Source: Dryocosmus kuriphilus (Eukaryota; Arthropoda; Insecta; Hymenoptera; Cynipidae). Taken from it: a DNA stretch of 64,000 bases. Numbering within the stretch: the first letter of the stretch is position 1; every line of letters starts with the position of its first letter. This document shows positions 36,601 through 49,560 of this stretch, one piece after another. The DNA lies in contig CM076196.1 of NCBI GenBank assembly GCA_038277395.1, positions 26,481,260-26,545,259 of the forward strand. Reading direction: 5' to 3'. Below the pieces are notes generated by a model, which ran no database searches, was not told where the DNA came from, and saw only the letters and a program-made list of their open reading frames with translations. Made by a program: the position numbers and the translations under genes.

Positions 36601-39600
36601 AAAAGTGGGGAAAGGTCTTTTTGAATCGATTGTTAATCTTAATGTAAGTTTCCTGAAAAAGTGTTGAAATAAAAATTGTAGAACTCTATTAAATATTACA
36701 CCTATTTTCACCAGAAAATACAAATAAAAATAATAAATTAAAACGAAAGTTACAGAAAAGAAAAGTAATGTAAGAGAACATAAGGTAAGTAATTTTTGGC
36801 ATTCCGCTTGAATTTAAAGAAAGTTGAAATCGATTCAAAAATACCTATGAAACATTTCGAAACCCAAAATCCTCTCTTTGAATCGATTGTTGCTCTTAAC
36901 GTAAGTTTTATTAAAAAGTGTTGAAATAAAAATTGTAGAACTCTATTAAATATTACAACTATTTTCACCGGAAAATACAAATAAAGACAATAAATAAATT
37001 AAAACAAAAGTTACAGACAAGAAAAGTAATGTAAGAAAACATAATGTAAGTAATTTTCGGCACTCTAATTCAATTTAAAGAAAGCTGAAATCGATTGAAA
37101 AATACCTCTGAAACATTTTGAAACCCAAAATCCTCTATCCCCCACTTTGCGACGCACTGTACGCCGAAAAGTGGGGAAAGGTCTTTTTGAATCGATTCTT
37201 AATCTTAATGTAAGTTTTCTGAAAAAGTGTTGAAATAAAACTTGCAGAACTCAATTAAGTACTAAAACTATTTTTACCTGGAAATACAAATAAAAACGAT
37301 AAATTAAAACAAAAGTTACAGACAAGAAAAGTAATGTAAGAAAACATAATGTAAGTAATTTTCGGCACTTTACTTCAATTTAAAGAAAGCTGAAATCGAT
37401 TGAAAAATACCTCTGAAACATTTTGAAACCCAAAATCCTCTATCCCCCACTTAGCGACGCACTGTACGCCGAAAAGTGGGGAAAGGTCTTTTTGAATCGA
37501 TTGTTAATCTTAATGTAAGTTTCCTGAAAAAGTGTTGAAATAAAAATTGTAGAACTCTATTAAATATTACACCTATTTTCACCAGAAAATACAAATAAAA
37601 ATAATAAATTAAAACGAAAGTTACAGAAAAGAAAAGTAATGTAAGAGAACATAAGGTAAGTAATTTTTGGCATTCCGCTTGAATTTAAAGAAAGTTGAAA
37701 TCGATTCAAAAATACCTATGAAACATTTCGAAACCCAAAATCCTCTCTTTGAATCGATTGTTGCTCTTAACGTAAGTTTTATTAAAAAGTGTTGAAATAA
37801 AAATTGTAGAACTCTATTAAATATTACAACTATTTTCACCGGAAAATACAAATAAAGACAATAAATTAAAACAAAAGTTACAGACAAGAAAAGTAATGTA
37901 AGAAAACATAATGTAAGTAATTTTCGGCACTTTACTTCAATTTAAAGAAAGCTGAAATCGATTGAAAAATACCTCTGAAACATTTTGAAACCCAAAATCC
38001 TCTATCCCCCACTTTGCGACGCACTGTACGCCGAAAAGTGGGGAAAGGTCTTTTTGAATCGATTGTTAATCTTAATGTAAGGTTCCTGAAAAAGCGTTGA
38101 AATAAAAATTGTAGAACTCTATTAAATATTACAACTATTTTCACAAGAAAATACATTTAAAAACAATAAATTAAAACAAAAGTTGCAGAAAAGAAAAGTA
38201 ATGTAAGAAAACATAAGGTAAGTAATTTTCGGCATTTTGCTTCAATTTACAGAAAGTTTAAATCGATTCAAAAATACCTATGAAACATTTTGAAACCCAA
38301 AATCCTCTTTCCCCCCATTTTGCGACGCACAGTGTGACGCACTGTACGCCGAAAACTGGGGAAAGGTCTTTTTGAATCAATTGTTAATCTCAATGTAAGT
38401 TTCCTGAAAAAGTTTTGAAATAAAAATTGTAGAACTCTATTAAATGTTACAACTATTTTCACCGGAAAATACAAGTAAAAACAATAAATTAAAACAAACA
38501 AAAGTTACAGGAAAGAAAAGTAATGTAAGAAAACATAAGGTAAGTAATTTTCGGCATTTTGCTTCAATTTAAAGAAAGTTTAAATCGATTCAAAAATACC
38601 TATGAAACATTTTGAAACCCAAAATCCTCTTTCCCCCCACTTTGCGACGCACTGTACGCCGAAAAGTGGGGAAAGGTCTTTTTGAATCGATTGTTAATCT
38701 TAATGTAAGTTTCCTGAAAAAGTGTTGAAATAAAAATTGTAGAACTCTATTAAATATTACACCTATTTTCACCAGAAAATACAAATAAAAATAATAAATT
38801 AAAACGAAAGTTACAGAAAAGAAAAGTAATGTAAGAGAACATAAGGTAAGTAATTTTTGGCATTCCGCTTGAATTTAAAGAAAGTTGAAATCGATTCAAA
38901 AATACCTATGAAACATTTCGAAACCCAAAATCCTCTCTTTGAATCGATTGTTGCTCTTAACGTAAGTTTTATTAAAAAGTGTTGAAATAAAAATTGTAGA
39001 GAACTCTATTAAATATTACAACTATTTTCACCGGAAAATACAAATAAAGACAATAAATTAAAACAAAAGTTACAGACAAGAAAAGTAATGTAAGAAAACA
39101 TAATGTAAGTAATTTTCGGCACTCTAATTCAATTTAAAGAAAGCTGAAATCGATTGAAAAATACCTCTGAAACATTTTGAAACCCAAAATCCTCTATCCC
39201 CCACTTTGCGACGCACTGTACGCCGAAAAGTGGGGAAAGGTCTTTTTGAATCGATTCTTAATCTTAATGTAAGTTTTCTGAAAAAGTGTTGAAATAAAAC
39301 TTGCAGAACTCAATTAAGTACTAAAACTATTTTTACCTGGAAATACAAATAAAAACGATAAATTAAAACAAAAGTTACAGACAAGAAAAGTAATGTAAGA
39401 AAACATAATGTAAGTAATTTTCGGCACTTTACTTCAATTTAAAGAAAGCTGAAATCGATTGAAAAATACCTCTGAAACATTTTGAAACCCAAAATCCTCT
39501 ATCCCCCACTTAGCGACGCACTGTACGCCGAAAAGTGGGGAAAGGTCTTTTTGAATCGATTGTTAATCTTAATGTAAGTTTCCTGAAAAAGTGTTGAAAT

Positions 39601-42175
39601 AAAAATTGTAGAACTCTATTAAATATTACACCTATTTTCACCAGAAAATACAAATAAAAATAATAAATTAAAACGAAAGTTACAGAAAAGAAAAGTAATG
39701 TAAGAGAACATAAGGTAAGTAATTTTTGGCATTCCGCTTGAATTTAAAGAAAGTTGAAATCGATTCAAAAATACCTATGAAACATTTGAAACATTCGAAA
39801 CCCAAAATCCTCTCTTTGAATCGATTGTTGCTCTTAACGTAAGTTTTAAAAAGTGTTGAAATAAAAATTGTAGAACTCTATTAAATATTACAACTATTTT
39901 CACCGGGAAAATACAAATAAAGACAATAAATTAAAACAAAAGTTACAGACAAGAAAAGTAATGTAAGAAAACATAATGTAAGTAATTTTCGGCACTTTAC
40001 TTCAATTTAAAGAAAGCTGAAATCGATTGAAAAATACCTCTGAAACATTTTGAAACCCAAAATCCTCTATCCCCCACTTTGCGACGCACTGTACGCCGAA
40101 AAGTGGGGAAAGGTCTTTTTGAATCGATTGTTAATCTTAATGTAAGTTTCCTGAAAAAAGTGTTGAAATAAAAATTGTAGAACTCTATTAAATATTACAA
40201 CTATTTTCACAAGAAATTACAAAAAAACAATAAATTAAAACAAAAGTTGCAGAAAAGAAAAGTAATGTAAGAAAACATAAGGTAAGTAATTTTCGGCATT
40301 TTGCTTCAATTTAAAGAAAGTTTGAAATCGATTCAAAAATACCTATGAAACATTTTGAAACCCAAAATCCTCTTTCCCCCCATTTTGCGACGCACAGTGT
40401 GACGCACTGTACGCCGAAAACTGGGGAAAGGTCTTTTTGAATCAATTGTTAATCTCAATGTAAGTTTCCTGAAAAAGTTTTGAAATAAAAATTGTAGAAC
40501 TCTATTAAATGTTACAACTATTTTCACCGGAAAATACAAGTAAAAACAATAAATTAAAACAAAAGTTACAGGAAAGAAAAGTAATGTAAGAAAACATAAG
40601 GTAAGTAATTTTCGGCATTTTGCTTCAATTTAAAGAAAGTTTAAATCGATTCAAAAATACCTATGAAACATTTTGAAACCCAAAATCCTCTTTCCCCCCA
40701 CTTTGCGACGCACTGTACGCCGAAAAGTGGGGAAAGGTCTTTTTGAATCGATTGTTAATCTTAATGTAAGTTTCCTGAAAAAGTGTTGAAATAAAAATTG
40801 TAGAACTCTATTAAATATTACACCTATTTTCACCAGAAAATACAAATAAAAATAATAAATTAAAACGAAAGTTACAGAAAAGAAAAGTAATGTAAGAGAA
40901 CATAAGGTAAGTAATTTTTGGCATTCCGCTTGAATTTAAAGAAAGTTGAAATCGATTCAAAAATACCTATGAAACATTTCGAAACCCAAAATCCTCTCTT
41001 TGAATCGATTGTTGCTCTTAACGTAAGTTTTATTAAAAAGTGTTGAAATGAAAAAATTGTAGAACTCTATTAAATATTACAACTATTTTCACCGGAAAAT
41101 ACAAATAAAGACAATAAATTAAAACAAAAGTTACAGACAAGAAAAGTAATGTAAGAAAACATAATGTAAGTAATTTTCGGCACTCTAATTCAATTTAAAG
41201 AAAGCTGAAATCGATTGAAAAATACCTCTGAAACATTTTGAAACCCAAAATCCTCTATCCCCCACTTTGCGACGCACTGTACGCCGAAAAGTGGGGAAAG
41301 GTCTTTTTGAATCGATTCTTAATCTTAATGTAAGTTTTCTGAAAAAGTGTTGAAACAAAACTTGCAGAACTCAATTAATACTAAAACTATTTTTACCTGG
41401 AAATACAAATAAAAACAATAAATTAAAACAAAAGTTACAGACAAGAAAAGTAATGTAAGAAAACATAATGTAAGTAATTTTCGGCACTTTACTTCAATTT
41501 AAAGAAAGCTGAAATCGATTGAAAAATACCTCTGAAACATTTTGAAACCCAAAATCCTCTATCCCCCACTTTGCGACGCACTGTACGCCGAAAAGTGGGG
41601 AAAGGTCTTTTTGAATCGATTGTTAATCTTAATGTAAGTTTCCTGAAAAAGTGTTGAAATAAAAATTGTAGAACTCTATTAAATATTACAACTATTTTCA
41701 CCTGGAAAATACAAATAAAAATAATAAATTAAAACGAAAGTTACAGAAAGAAAAGTAATGTAAGAAAACATAAGGTAAGTAATTTTCGGCATTCCGCTTG
41801 AATTTAAAGAAAGTTGAAATCGATTCAAAAATACCTCTGAAACATTTTGAAACCCAAAATCCTCTCCCCCACTTAGCGACGCACTGTACGCCGAAAAGTG
41901 GGGAAAGGTCTTTTTGAATCGATTGTTAATCTTAATGTAAGTTTCCTGAAAAAGTGTTGAAATAAAAATTGTAGAACTCTATTAAATATTACAACTATTT
42001 TCACCGGAAAATACAAATAAAAACAATAAATTAAAACGAAAGTTACAGAAAAGAAAAGTAATGTAAGAGAACATAAGGTAAGTAATTTTTGGCATTCCGC
42101 TTGAATTTAAAGAAAGTTGAAATCGATTCAAAAATACCTATGAAACATTTCGAAACCCAAAATCCTCTCTCTTTG
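33639..42175 (+). repeat. Satellite 3, higher-order section with 3- and 4-unit repeats
   Basis: Palindrome-less short junctions (CTCTCTTTGAATCGATTG) mark the repeats at 33639, 34506, 35694, 36880, 37751, 38941, 39818, 41002 and 42175. Intervals are 867, 1188, 1186, 871, 1190, 877, 1184 and 1173 bp. The roughly 870-bp type (A) contains a unit with CTTGCAGAACTCAATTAAGT. The roughly 1187-bp type (B) contains a unit whose junction is GCGACGCACAGTGTGACGCA. The order is A B B A B A B A-prime, the last being an A repeat with one extra unit. Copies of one type are nearly identical. Confidence 0.85.
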
Positions 42176-45100
42176 AATCGATTGTTGCTCTTAACGTAAG
42201 TTTTATTAAAAAGTGTTGAAATAAAAATTGTAGAACTCTATTAAATATTACAACTATTTTCACCGGAAAATACAAATAAAGACAATAAATTAAAACAAAA
42301 GTTACAGACAAGAAAAGTAATGTAAGAAAACATAATGTAAGTAATTTTCGGCACTTTAATTCAATTTAAAGAAAGCTGAAATCGATTGAAAAATACCTCT
42401 GAAACATTTTGAAACCCAAAATCCTCTATCCCCCACTTAGCGACGCACTGTACGCCGAAAAGTGGGGAAAGGTCTTTTTGAATCGATTCTTAATCTTAAT
42501 GTAAGTTTCCTGAAAAAGTGTTGAAATAAAAATTGCAGAACTCTATTAAAGTACTAAAACTATTTTTACCTGGGAAAAATACAAATAAAAACAATAAATT
42601 AAAACAAAAGTTACAGACAAGAAAAGTAATGTAAGAAAACATAATGTAAGTAATTTTCGGCACTTTACTTCAATTTAAAGAAAGCTGAAATCGATTCAAA
42701 AATACCTCTGAAACATTTTGAAACCCAAAATCCTCTTCCCCCCATTTTAGCGACGCACTGTACGCCGAAAAGTGGGGAAAGGTCTTTTTGAATCGATTGT
42801 TAATCTCAATGTAAGTTTCCTGAAAAAGTTTTGAAATAAAAATTGTAGAACTCTATTAAATGTTACAACTATTTTCACCGGAAAATACAAGTAAAAACAA
42901 TAAATTAAAACAAAAGTTACAGGAAAGAAAAGTAATGTAAGAAAACATAAGGTAAGTAATTTTCGGCATTTTGCTTCAATTTAAAGAAAGTTTAAATCGA
43001 TTCAAAAATACCTATGAAAACATTTTGAAACCCAAAATCCTCTTTCCCCCCATTTTGCGACGCACAGTGTGACGCACTGTACGCCGAAAACTGGGGAAAG
43101 GTCTTTTTGAATCAATTGTTAATCTAATGTAAGTTTCCTGAAAAAGTGTTGAAATAAAAATTGTAGAACTCTATTAAATGTTACAACTATTTTCACCGGA
43201 AAATACAAGTAAAAACAATAAATTAAAACAAAAGTTACAGAAAGAAAAGTAATGTAAGAAAACATAAGGTAAGTAATTTTCGGCATTTTGCTTCAATTTA
43301 AAGAAAGTTTAAATCGATTCAAAAATACCTATGAAACATTTTGAAACCCAAAATCCTCTTTCCCCCCACTTTGCGACGCACAGTGTGACGCACTGTACGC
43401 CGAAAACTGGGGAAAGGTCTTTTTGAATCGATTGTTAATCTTAATGTAAGTTTCCTGAAAAAGTTTTGAAATAAAAATTGTAGAACTCTATTAAATATTA
43501 CAACTATTTTCACAAGAAAAATACATTTAAAAACAATAAATTAAAACAAAAGTTACAGAAAAGAAAAGTAATGTAAGAAAACATAATGTAAGTAATTTTC
43601 GGCATTTTGCTTCAATTTAAAGAAAGTTTGAAATCGATTCAAAAATACCTATGAAACATTTTGAAACCCAAAATCCTCTTTCCCCCCACTTTGCGACCAC
43701 AGTGTGACGCACTGTACGCCGAAAAGTGGGGAAAGGTCTTTTTGAATCGATTGTTAATCTTAATGTAAGTTTTCCTGAAAAAGTTTTGAAATAAAAATTG
43801 TAGAACTCTATTAAATATTACAACTATTTTCACCGGAAAATACAAGAAAAAAAACAATAAATTAAAACAAAAGTTACAGAAAAGAAAAGTAATGTAAGAA
43901 AACATAAGGTAAGTAATTTTCGGCATTTTCCTTCAATTTAAAGAAAGTTGAAATCGATTCAAAAGTACCTCTGAAACATTTTGAAACCCAAAATCCTCTT
44001 TTCTTGAATCGCGTCGCAAAGTGGGGAAAGGTCTTTTTAAATCGATTCTTAATCTTAATGTAAGTTTTATGAAAAAGTTTGAAATAAAAATTGTAGAACT
44101 CTATTAAATATTACAACTATTTTCACCGGAAAATACAGAAGAAAAAAAAACAATAAGTTGAAACAAAAGTTCCAGAAAAGAAAAGTAATCTAAGAAAACA
44201 TAATGTAAGTAATTTTCGGCATTTTGCTTCAATTTAAAGAAAGTTGAAATCGATTCAAAAATACCTCTGAAACATTTTGAAACCCAAAATCCTCTTTCCC
44301 CCCACTTTGCGACGCACAGTGTGACGCACTGTACGCCGAAAACTGGGGAAAGGTCTTTTTAAATCTCTTAACGTAAGTAAGTTTATGAAAAAGTTTGAAA
44401 TAAAAATTGTAGAACTCTATTAAAGATTACAAACTATTTTCACCGGAAAATACAAGTAAAAACAATAAAGTTTAAAACAAAAGTTACAGAAAAGAAAAGT
44501 AATGTAAGAAAACATAATGTAAGTAATTTTCGGCATTTTGCTTCAATTTAAAGAAAGTTGAAATCGATTCAAAAATACCTCTGAAACATTTTGAAACCCA
44601 AAATCCTCTTTCCCCCCACTTTGCGACGCACAGTGTGACGCACTGTACGCCGAAAAACTAAGGGGAAAGGTCTTTTTAAATCAATTGTTAATTTTAATGT
44701 AAGATTTTCCTGAAAAAGTTTTTGAAAAAAATAAAAATTGTAGAACTCTATTAAATGTTACAACTATTTTTACCGGAAAATACAAGTAAAGACAATAAAT
44801 TAAAACAAAAGTTACAGAAAGAAAAGTAATGTAAGAAAACGTAATGTAAGTAATTTTCGGCATTTTGCTTAAATTTAAAGAAAGTTGAAATCGATTCAGA
44901 AATACCTCTGAAACATTTTGAAACCCAAAATCCTCTTTTCCCCCACTGTGCGTCGCGAAAAGTGGGGAAAGGTCTTTTTAAATCGATTCTTAATTTTAAT
45001 GTAAGTTTTATGAAAAAGTTTTGAAATAAAAATTGTAGAACTCTATTAAATATTACAACTATTTTCACCGGAAAATACAGAAGAAAAAAAACAATAAATT

Positions 45101-46735
45101 GAAAAAAAGTTCCAGAAAAGAAAAGTAATGTAAGAAAACATAAGGTAAGTAATTTTTGGCATTTTCCTTCAATTTAAAGAAAGTTGAAATCGATTCAAAT
45201 GTACCTATGAAACATTTTGAAACCCAAAATCCTCTTTTTGAATCGATTGTTGCTCTTAACGTAAGTTTTATGAAAAAGTCTTGAAATAAGAATTGTAGAA
45301 CTCTATTAAATATTACAACTATTTTCACCGGAAAATACAAGTAAAAACAATAAATTAAAACAAAAGTTCCAGAAAAGAAAAGTAATCTAGAAAACATAAT
45401 GTAAGTAATTTTCGGCATTTTGCTTCAATTTAAAGAAAGTTGAAATCGATTCAAAAATACCTCTGAAACATTCTGAAACCCAAAATCCTCTTTCCCCCAC
45501 TTTGCGACGCACTGTACGCCGAAAACTGGGGAAAGGTCTTTTTGAAATCGATTCTTAATCTTAATGTAAGTTTTATGAAAAAGTGTTGAAATAAAAAAAT
45601 TGTAGAACTCTATTAAATATTACAACTATTTTCACCGGAAAATACAAATAAAGACAATAAATTAAAACAAAAGTTACAGAAAAGAAAAGTAATGTAAGAA
45701 AACGTAATGTAAGTAATTTTCGGCATTTTACTTCAATTTAAAGAAAGCTGAAATCGATTCAAAAATACCTCTGAAACATTTTGAAACCCAAAATCCTCTT
45801 TCCCCCCACTTTGCGACGCACAGTGTGACGCACTGTACGCCGAAAACTGGGGAAAGGTCTTTTTGAATCAATTGTTAATCTTAATGTAAGTTTTTTTGTA
45901 AAAGTTTTGAAATAAAAATTGTAGAACTCTATTAAATGTTACAACTATTTTTCACAAGAAAATACATTTAAAAACAATAAATTAAAACAAAAGTTACAGA
46001 AAAAGAAAAGTAATGTAAGAAAACATAATGTAAGTAATTTTCGGCATTTTGCTTAAATTTAAAGAAAGTTGAAATCGATTCAAAATACCTCTGAAACATT
46101 TTGAAACCCAAAATCCTCTTTTTTGAATCGCAAATTGAAAGGTCTTTTTGAATCGATTCTTAATTTTAATGTAAGTTTTCTGCAAAAGTTTTGAAATAAA
46201 AATTGTAGAACTCTATTAAATATATAAACTATTTTCACCGGAAAATACAAGAAAAAAAACAATAAGTTGAAACAAAAGTTCCAGAAAAGAAAAGTAATCT
46301 AAGAAAATATAATGTAAGTAATTTTTCGGCATTTTGCTTCAATTTAAAGAAAGTTGAAATCGATTCAAAAATACCTCTGAAACATTTTGAAACCCAAAAT
46401 CCTCTTTTGCGAACTGTCGAAAGGTTTTTTGAATCGATTCTTAAATCTTAATGTAAGTTTTATGAAAAAGTGTTGAAATAAAAATTGTAGAACTCTATTA
46501 AATATTACAACTATTTTCACCGGAAAATACAAATAAAAAATAATGAATTAAAACAAAAGTTACAGAAAAGAAAAGTAATGTAAGAAAACATAATGTAAGT
46601 AATTTTCGGCATTTTGCTTCAATTTAAAGAAAGTTGAAATCGATTCAAAAATTCCTCTGAAACATTTTGAAACCCAAAATCCTCTTTCCCCCCTGCTTTG
46701 CGACGCACAATACGTCGCACGTATTTTTAAAAAAA
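42176..46735 (+). repeat. Satellite 3, divergent right section
   Basis: Units stay recognisable but lose higher-order order and show growing indels. Several junctions are truncated or rebuilt, for example near 44008 (TTCTTGAATCGCGTCGCAAA), 45240 (no palindrome), 46120-46140 (GAATCGCAAATTGAAAGG) and 46403-46420. The last junction at about 46685-46735 reads GCTTTGCGACGCACAATACG then TCGCACGTATTTTTAAA, the reverse complement of the sequence at about 920-960. Confidence 0.8.
43363..43395. repeat. Example junction with complete inverted termini
   Basis: CCCCACTTTGCGACGCACAG + TG, then TGACG, then CACTGTACGCC. The unit end CACAGTG and the next unit start CACTGTAC form terminal inverted repeats with a 5-bp spacer. 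The same form occurs near 44312, 44622 and 45807, and with TTTTGCG in place of CTTTGCG near 35083, 36271, 38328 and 40393. Confidence 0.6.
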
Positions 46736-49560
46736 ACGTCTGTGGAAACGTCAATTTAAATGAACTGATATAACTAGAAAGAAATGTAAGTTTTCTGTAA
46801 AAGTTTTGAAATAAACCCATAATTCGCTTCCGGTATAAGTTCTTTTGAATTAAGAGTTGCAATTTTGTAAGCAAAATACAAGTTTCTTGATTATTAAAAT
46901 CAAAAAAACTGTTAAAATAAAATTTGTTTATCTCTAGGAAGTAAGTTTATGTATTCAAAATAATGAAAAACGTAATGTAACGTAATTTTCGTGGTTCTTT
47001 ATTTTTTTTTAAATTTAAAATGAAAGTTGAAATCGTAATTCAGAAAATTACCTCTGAAAATTTTGAAAGAAAAAAAATTCATTTTTTTTTTAGTTAATTG
47101 CGTCTAATTTAGTTCGACGATAAAAAGGTCTTTTTGAATCGATTGATAAGTATTGAAAAGTAAGCAGAAAAGTACAAAAAGTAAAAATTGTCCAAATTCT
47201 ATTAAGTTAAAACATGATTTTCTTCTGAATTAATAATTTTATTGAAAAAAAAAACGAAATGCAGACCTTGAAGTAAAAAGTATTATTTTTTTCCAGAAAA
47301 CCCTTTTCGAGAAAAATCACCAAAAATATAAAGTAAGTAATTTTCTGCATTTCTTTTAGAATCAATCGGTTTTTTTTAAATTTAAGTTACTAATGACTTT
47401 GTTTCGATTAAAAGTATTTCTAAAAAAAAATTTTTAAAGTTAAAATTTTTCTTTTTAATGAATTGATTGCTTTTTCGTGAAAGTTTTTTTTTATAAATAA
47501 GTTAAGAAAAAAAATTTCGCAATTGTATAAATTTTCTAGTTTTTTAAATGTTACAACTATTTTCAAGAATATTTACAAATTTAATGAATTAAGACGAAAG
47601 TTACATAACTAAAGAAAATGAATTAGTAATATAAAAGAAACATTTTAATGCAATTAATAATTTTTAACTAATTCATTTTTTTTTGCTTAAATTTTGAAAT
47701 AAGAAAGTGAAATCGGTTCAAACTATTTTCCAGGAAAATATCTAAAAACAATTTTAAAACCCAAAGTTACAGAAAAGATTTTTTTGTCTTTCATTTAGGA
47801 AATTATATTTTTTTAAAAATTAATTTTTCAGAAAACGTCAATTACTTTATTATTTTTAAATTACTGATTAATGTTTAATTTAAGAAATGCAGTTTTTCGA
47901 AATAATTGAATTGTAGAAAAGTAAAAAAAAAACCCAAAATTCGCTTCCGGTATCTTTCTTTTGAATTAAGAAAAAAAATCAATTTTCTCCTAAAGAGAAG
48001 TTTTTATTAAAAAAGTGTTGAAAAAAAGTTGTTAGAATTCTACGAAATTTTTTATTTTAAGAATTTTTCTCACTGAACTAAAATAAGAAAAAATATGAAA
48101 AATATTTGTTCTTCTCGTGAAAATATTTTTATAAATAAGTAAGAGAAAATTAAAACCATTTTCATAGTAAAATACAGAAAATTACAACTTTTTTTTTAAT
48201 CTTAAAATTAGAACTTTACTTTTTTTTTTTTAATTAGGGAATTAATATTTAGTTAAACGAGAAAAAACAGTTTTTCAAAATCATAAGTGTTGAAAAAATA
48301 TGTATTAAAGTACAAAAAAGTACAAAATTCATACGAATTGCACGGAAAGACAGAGAAAACCATGATTTTCTTCTAAATAATTATTTTATTGAAAAAAGTT
48401 TTAAATTTGTAGATCTCTATGAAATGCATTTTTTTATTCTATTATTTTTTCTCAGTGGACCAACCTTTTTCAGAAAAATCTAAAAAAGTCAAAGCATCGC
48501 TTTAAAAAAAAAATTTTCATTTTATCTTAAAAATGGACCCAATGAAAAACGTAATTACCATTTTAAATTCTGAAGTTACTAGTTGAGACTTTTTTTGTTT
48601 TTTACTAAAAAATTTCAAAAAAAATTAAAATTTTTTCAACCTTAACATTTTTCTTTCAATATTGATTTTTGATTTTTTTCGGTTGAAAGTTTTTTTATAA
48701 ATAATTAAAAAAACCATTTTCATAAGAAAATATAAATGAATTAAGTTGCAACAAAATAAATAGTCTTTTATTTTTTTTTTAATTTTTCAGGAAACGCTTC
48801 TTATTTTTCAATTAAGAATTAATATTCAATTTAACGAGAAAAGTAATTTTCCAAAATGAATAAAAGTAAAGAGGAGTAAAGAGTATAAAAAAATCAAATT
48901 ATTTTAGCAGGAGAAATTCATTTTCTTCTAAATTATTAGTTTTTTATAAAAAACGTTAAATAAAACTTGTAGATCTCTATTAAAATACATTTTTTTTACA
49001 ACTAAATTTTTTCATCAAAAAAAAAATTTTCAAGAAAATCTAATAAGTGTTTGAAAAACAAATATTTCAGAAAAGTATTATTAAATAGTTTTTTTCAGTT
49101 AAAAGTTAAACTTTTCCCTTTAAACTGATTTTTTTTTTTCAAAAATAAATATTTTTATTAGTTTTTCCAAAATTAACTTATTTAATGCAAACTTTAATTT
49201 AACGATTGATAATTCAATTTTTTTTGAAATAATTTATTTTTTGGAAGAAAAGTCTTTGGTGAAAAATCATGTTTTTTGGCGGAAAATTCAATTAATAACG
49301 TTTTTTCTTTGGACGTTTAAAAAACCAAAAAATCACAGAATTGGCGGAAAATTCGATTAAAACGTTTTACTTTGGAAATTTTGATGAAAACTCATTTTCT
49401 CCTAAATTAATAATGGTTTTGTTAAAAAATTTTACGAAAAAAATTAATAAAAGAATTGTAGCATTTTCTTCAATATTTAATACATTTTTTTCCGTTTTAA
49501 AATTTTTATAAATAAACTCGAAAACAAATCATTTTATAAGAAAAAATACAATAAGTTGCA
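46736..49560 (+). repeat. Degenerate zone grading from satellite 3 into satellite 4
   Basis: Satellite 3 landmarks persist with heavy mutation: AAATGTAAGTTTTCTG (46781-46796), GAAAGTTGAAATCGTAATTC (47022-47041), AAATTACCTCTGAAAATTTT (47045-47064) and AAAGGTCTTTTTGAATCGAT (47124-47143). From 47150 on they run directly into satellite 4 landmarks such as AAGTAAGCAGAAAAGTAC and TGATTTTCTTCTGAATTAAT. AATTCGCTTCCGGTAT occurs twice, near 46818 and 47938. No gene is present. Confidence 0.7.

Larger units (their letters stand above)
30934..46735. repeat. Satellite 3: ~305-bp units with palindromic junctions
   Basis: About 50 units over 15.8 kb. A unit read on the plus strand has AAGTGGGGAAAGGTC, TTTTTGAATCGATTCTTAAT, CTTAATGTAAGTTT, AAATTGTAGAACTCTATTAA, ATATTACAACTATTTTCAC, AATAAATTAAAACAAAAGTT, ACAGAAAAGAAAAGTAATGT, TAAGGTAAGTAATTTT, TCAATTTAAAGAAAGTTGAA, ATACCTCTGAAACATTTTG, AAACCCAAAATCCTC and CCCCACTTTGCGACGCAC. 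The junction between units is an inverted repeat, CCCCACTTTGCG..CG(C/A)AAAGTGGGG. Minus-strand frames of 60-117 codons beginning MYFxVKIVVIFNxVLQ recur in many units. The period is not a multiple of three and indels break them, so they are not genes. Confidence 0.9.

Noticed and set aside
30934..46735. CRISPR-like reading of the GC-rich palindrome as a regularly spaced direct repeat
   Set aside because: The ~260-bp sequences between palindromes are themselves repeats of each other, not unique spacers. The context is eukaryotic satellite DNA and no cas-like gene is present.
4720..46735. Search for a CENP-B-box-like motif in the satellites
   Set aside because: The TTCGTT/CGGGA pattern with the required spacing was not found in any unit consensus.
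31006..46874. Minus-strand frames starting MYFxVKIVVIFNxVLQF in satellite 3, resembling small membrane proteins
   Set aside because: The ~305-bp period is not a multiple of three, the frame closes within one unit and is broken by indels in many copies. The palindromic junction falls inside the frame. It is best explained as satellite sequence.
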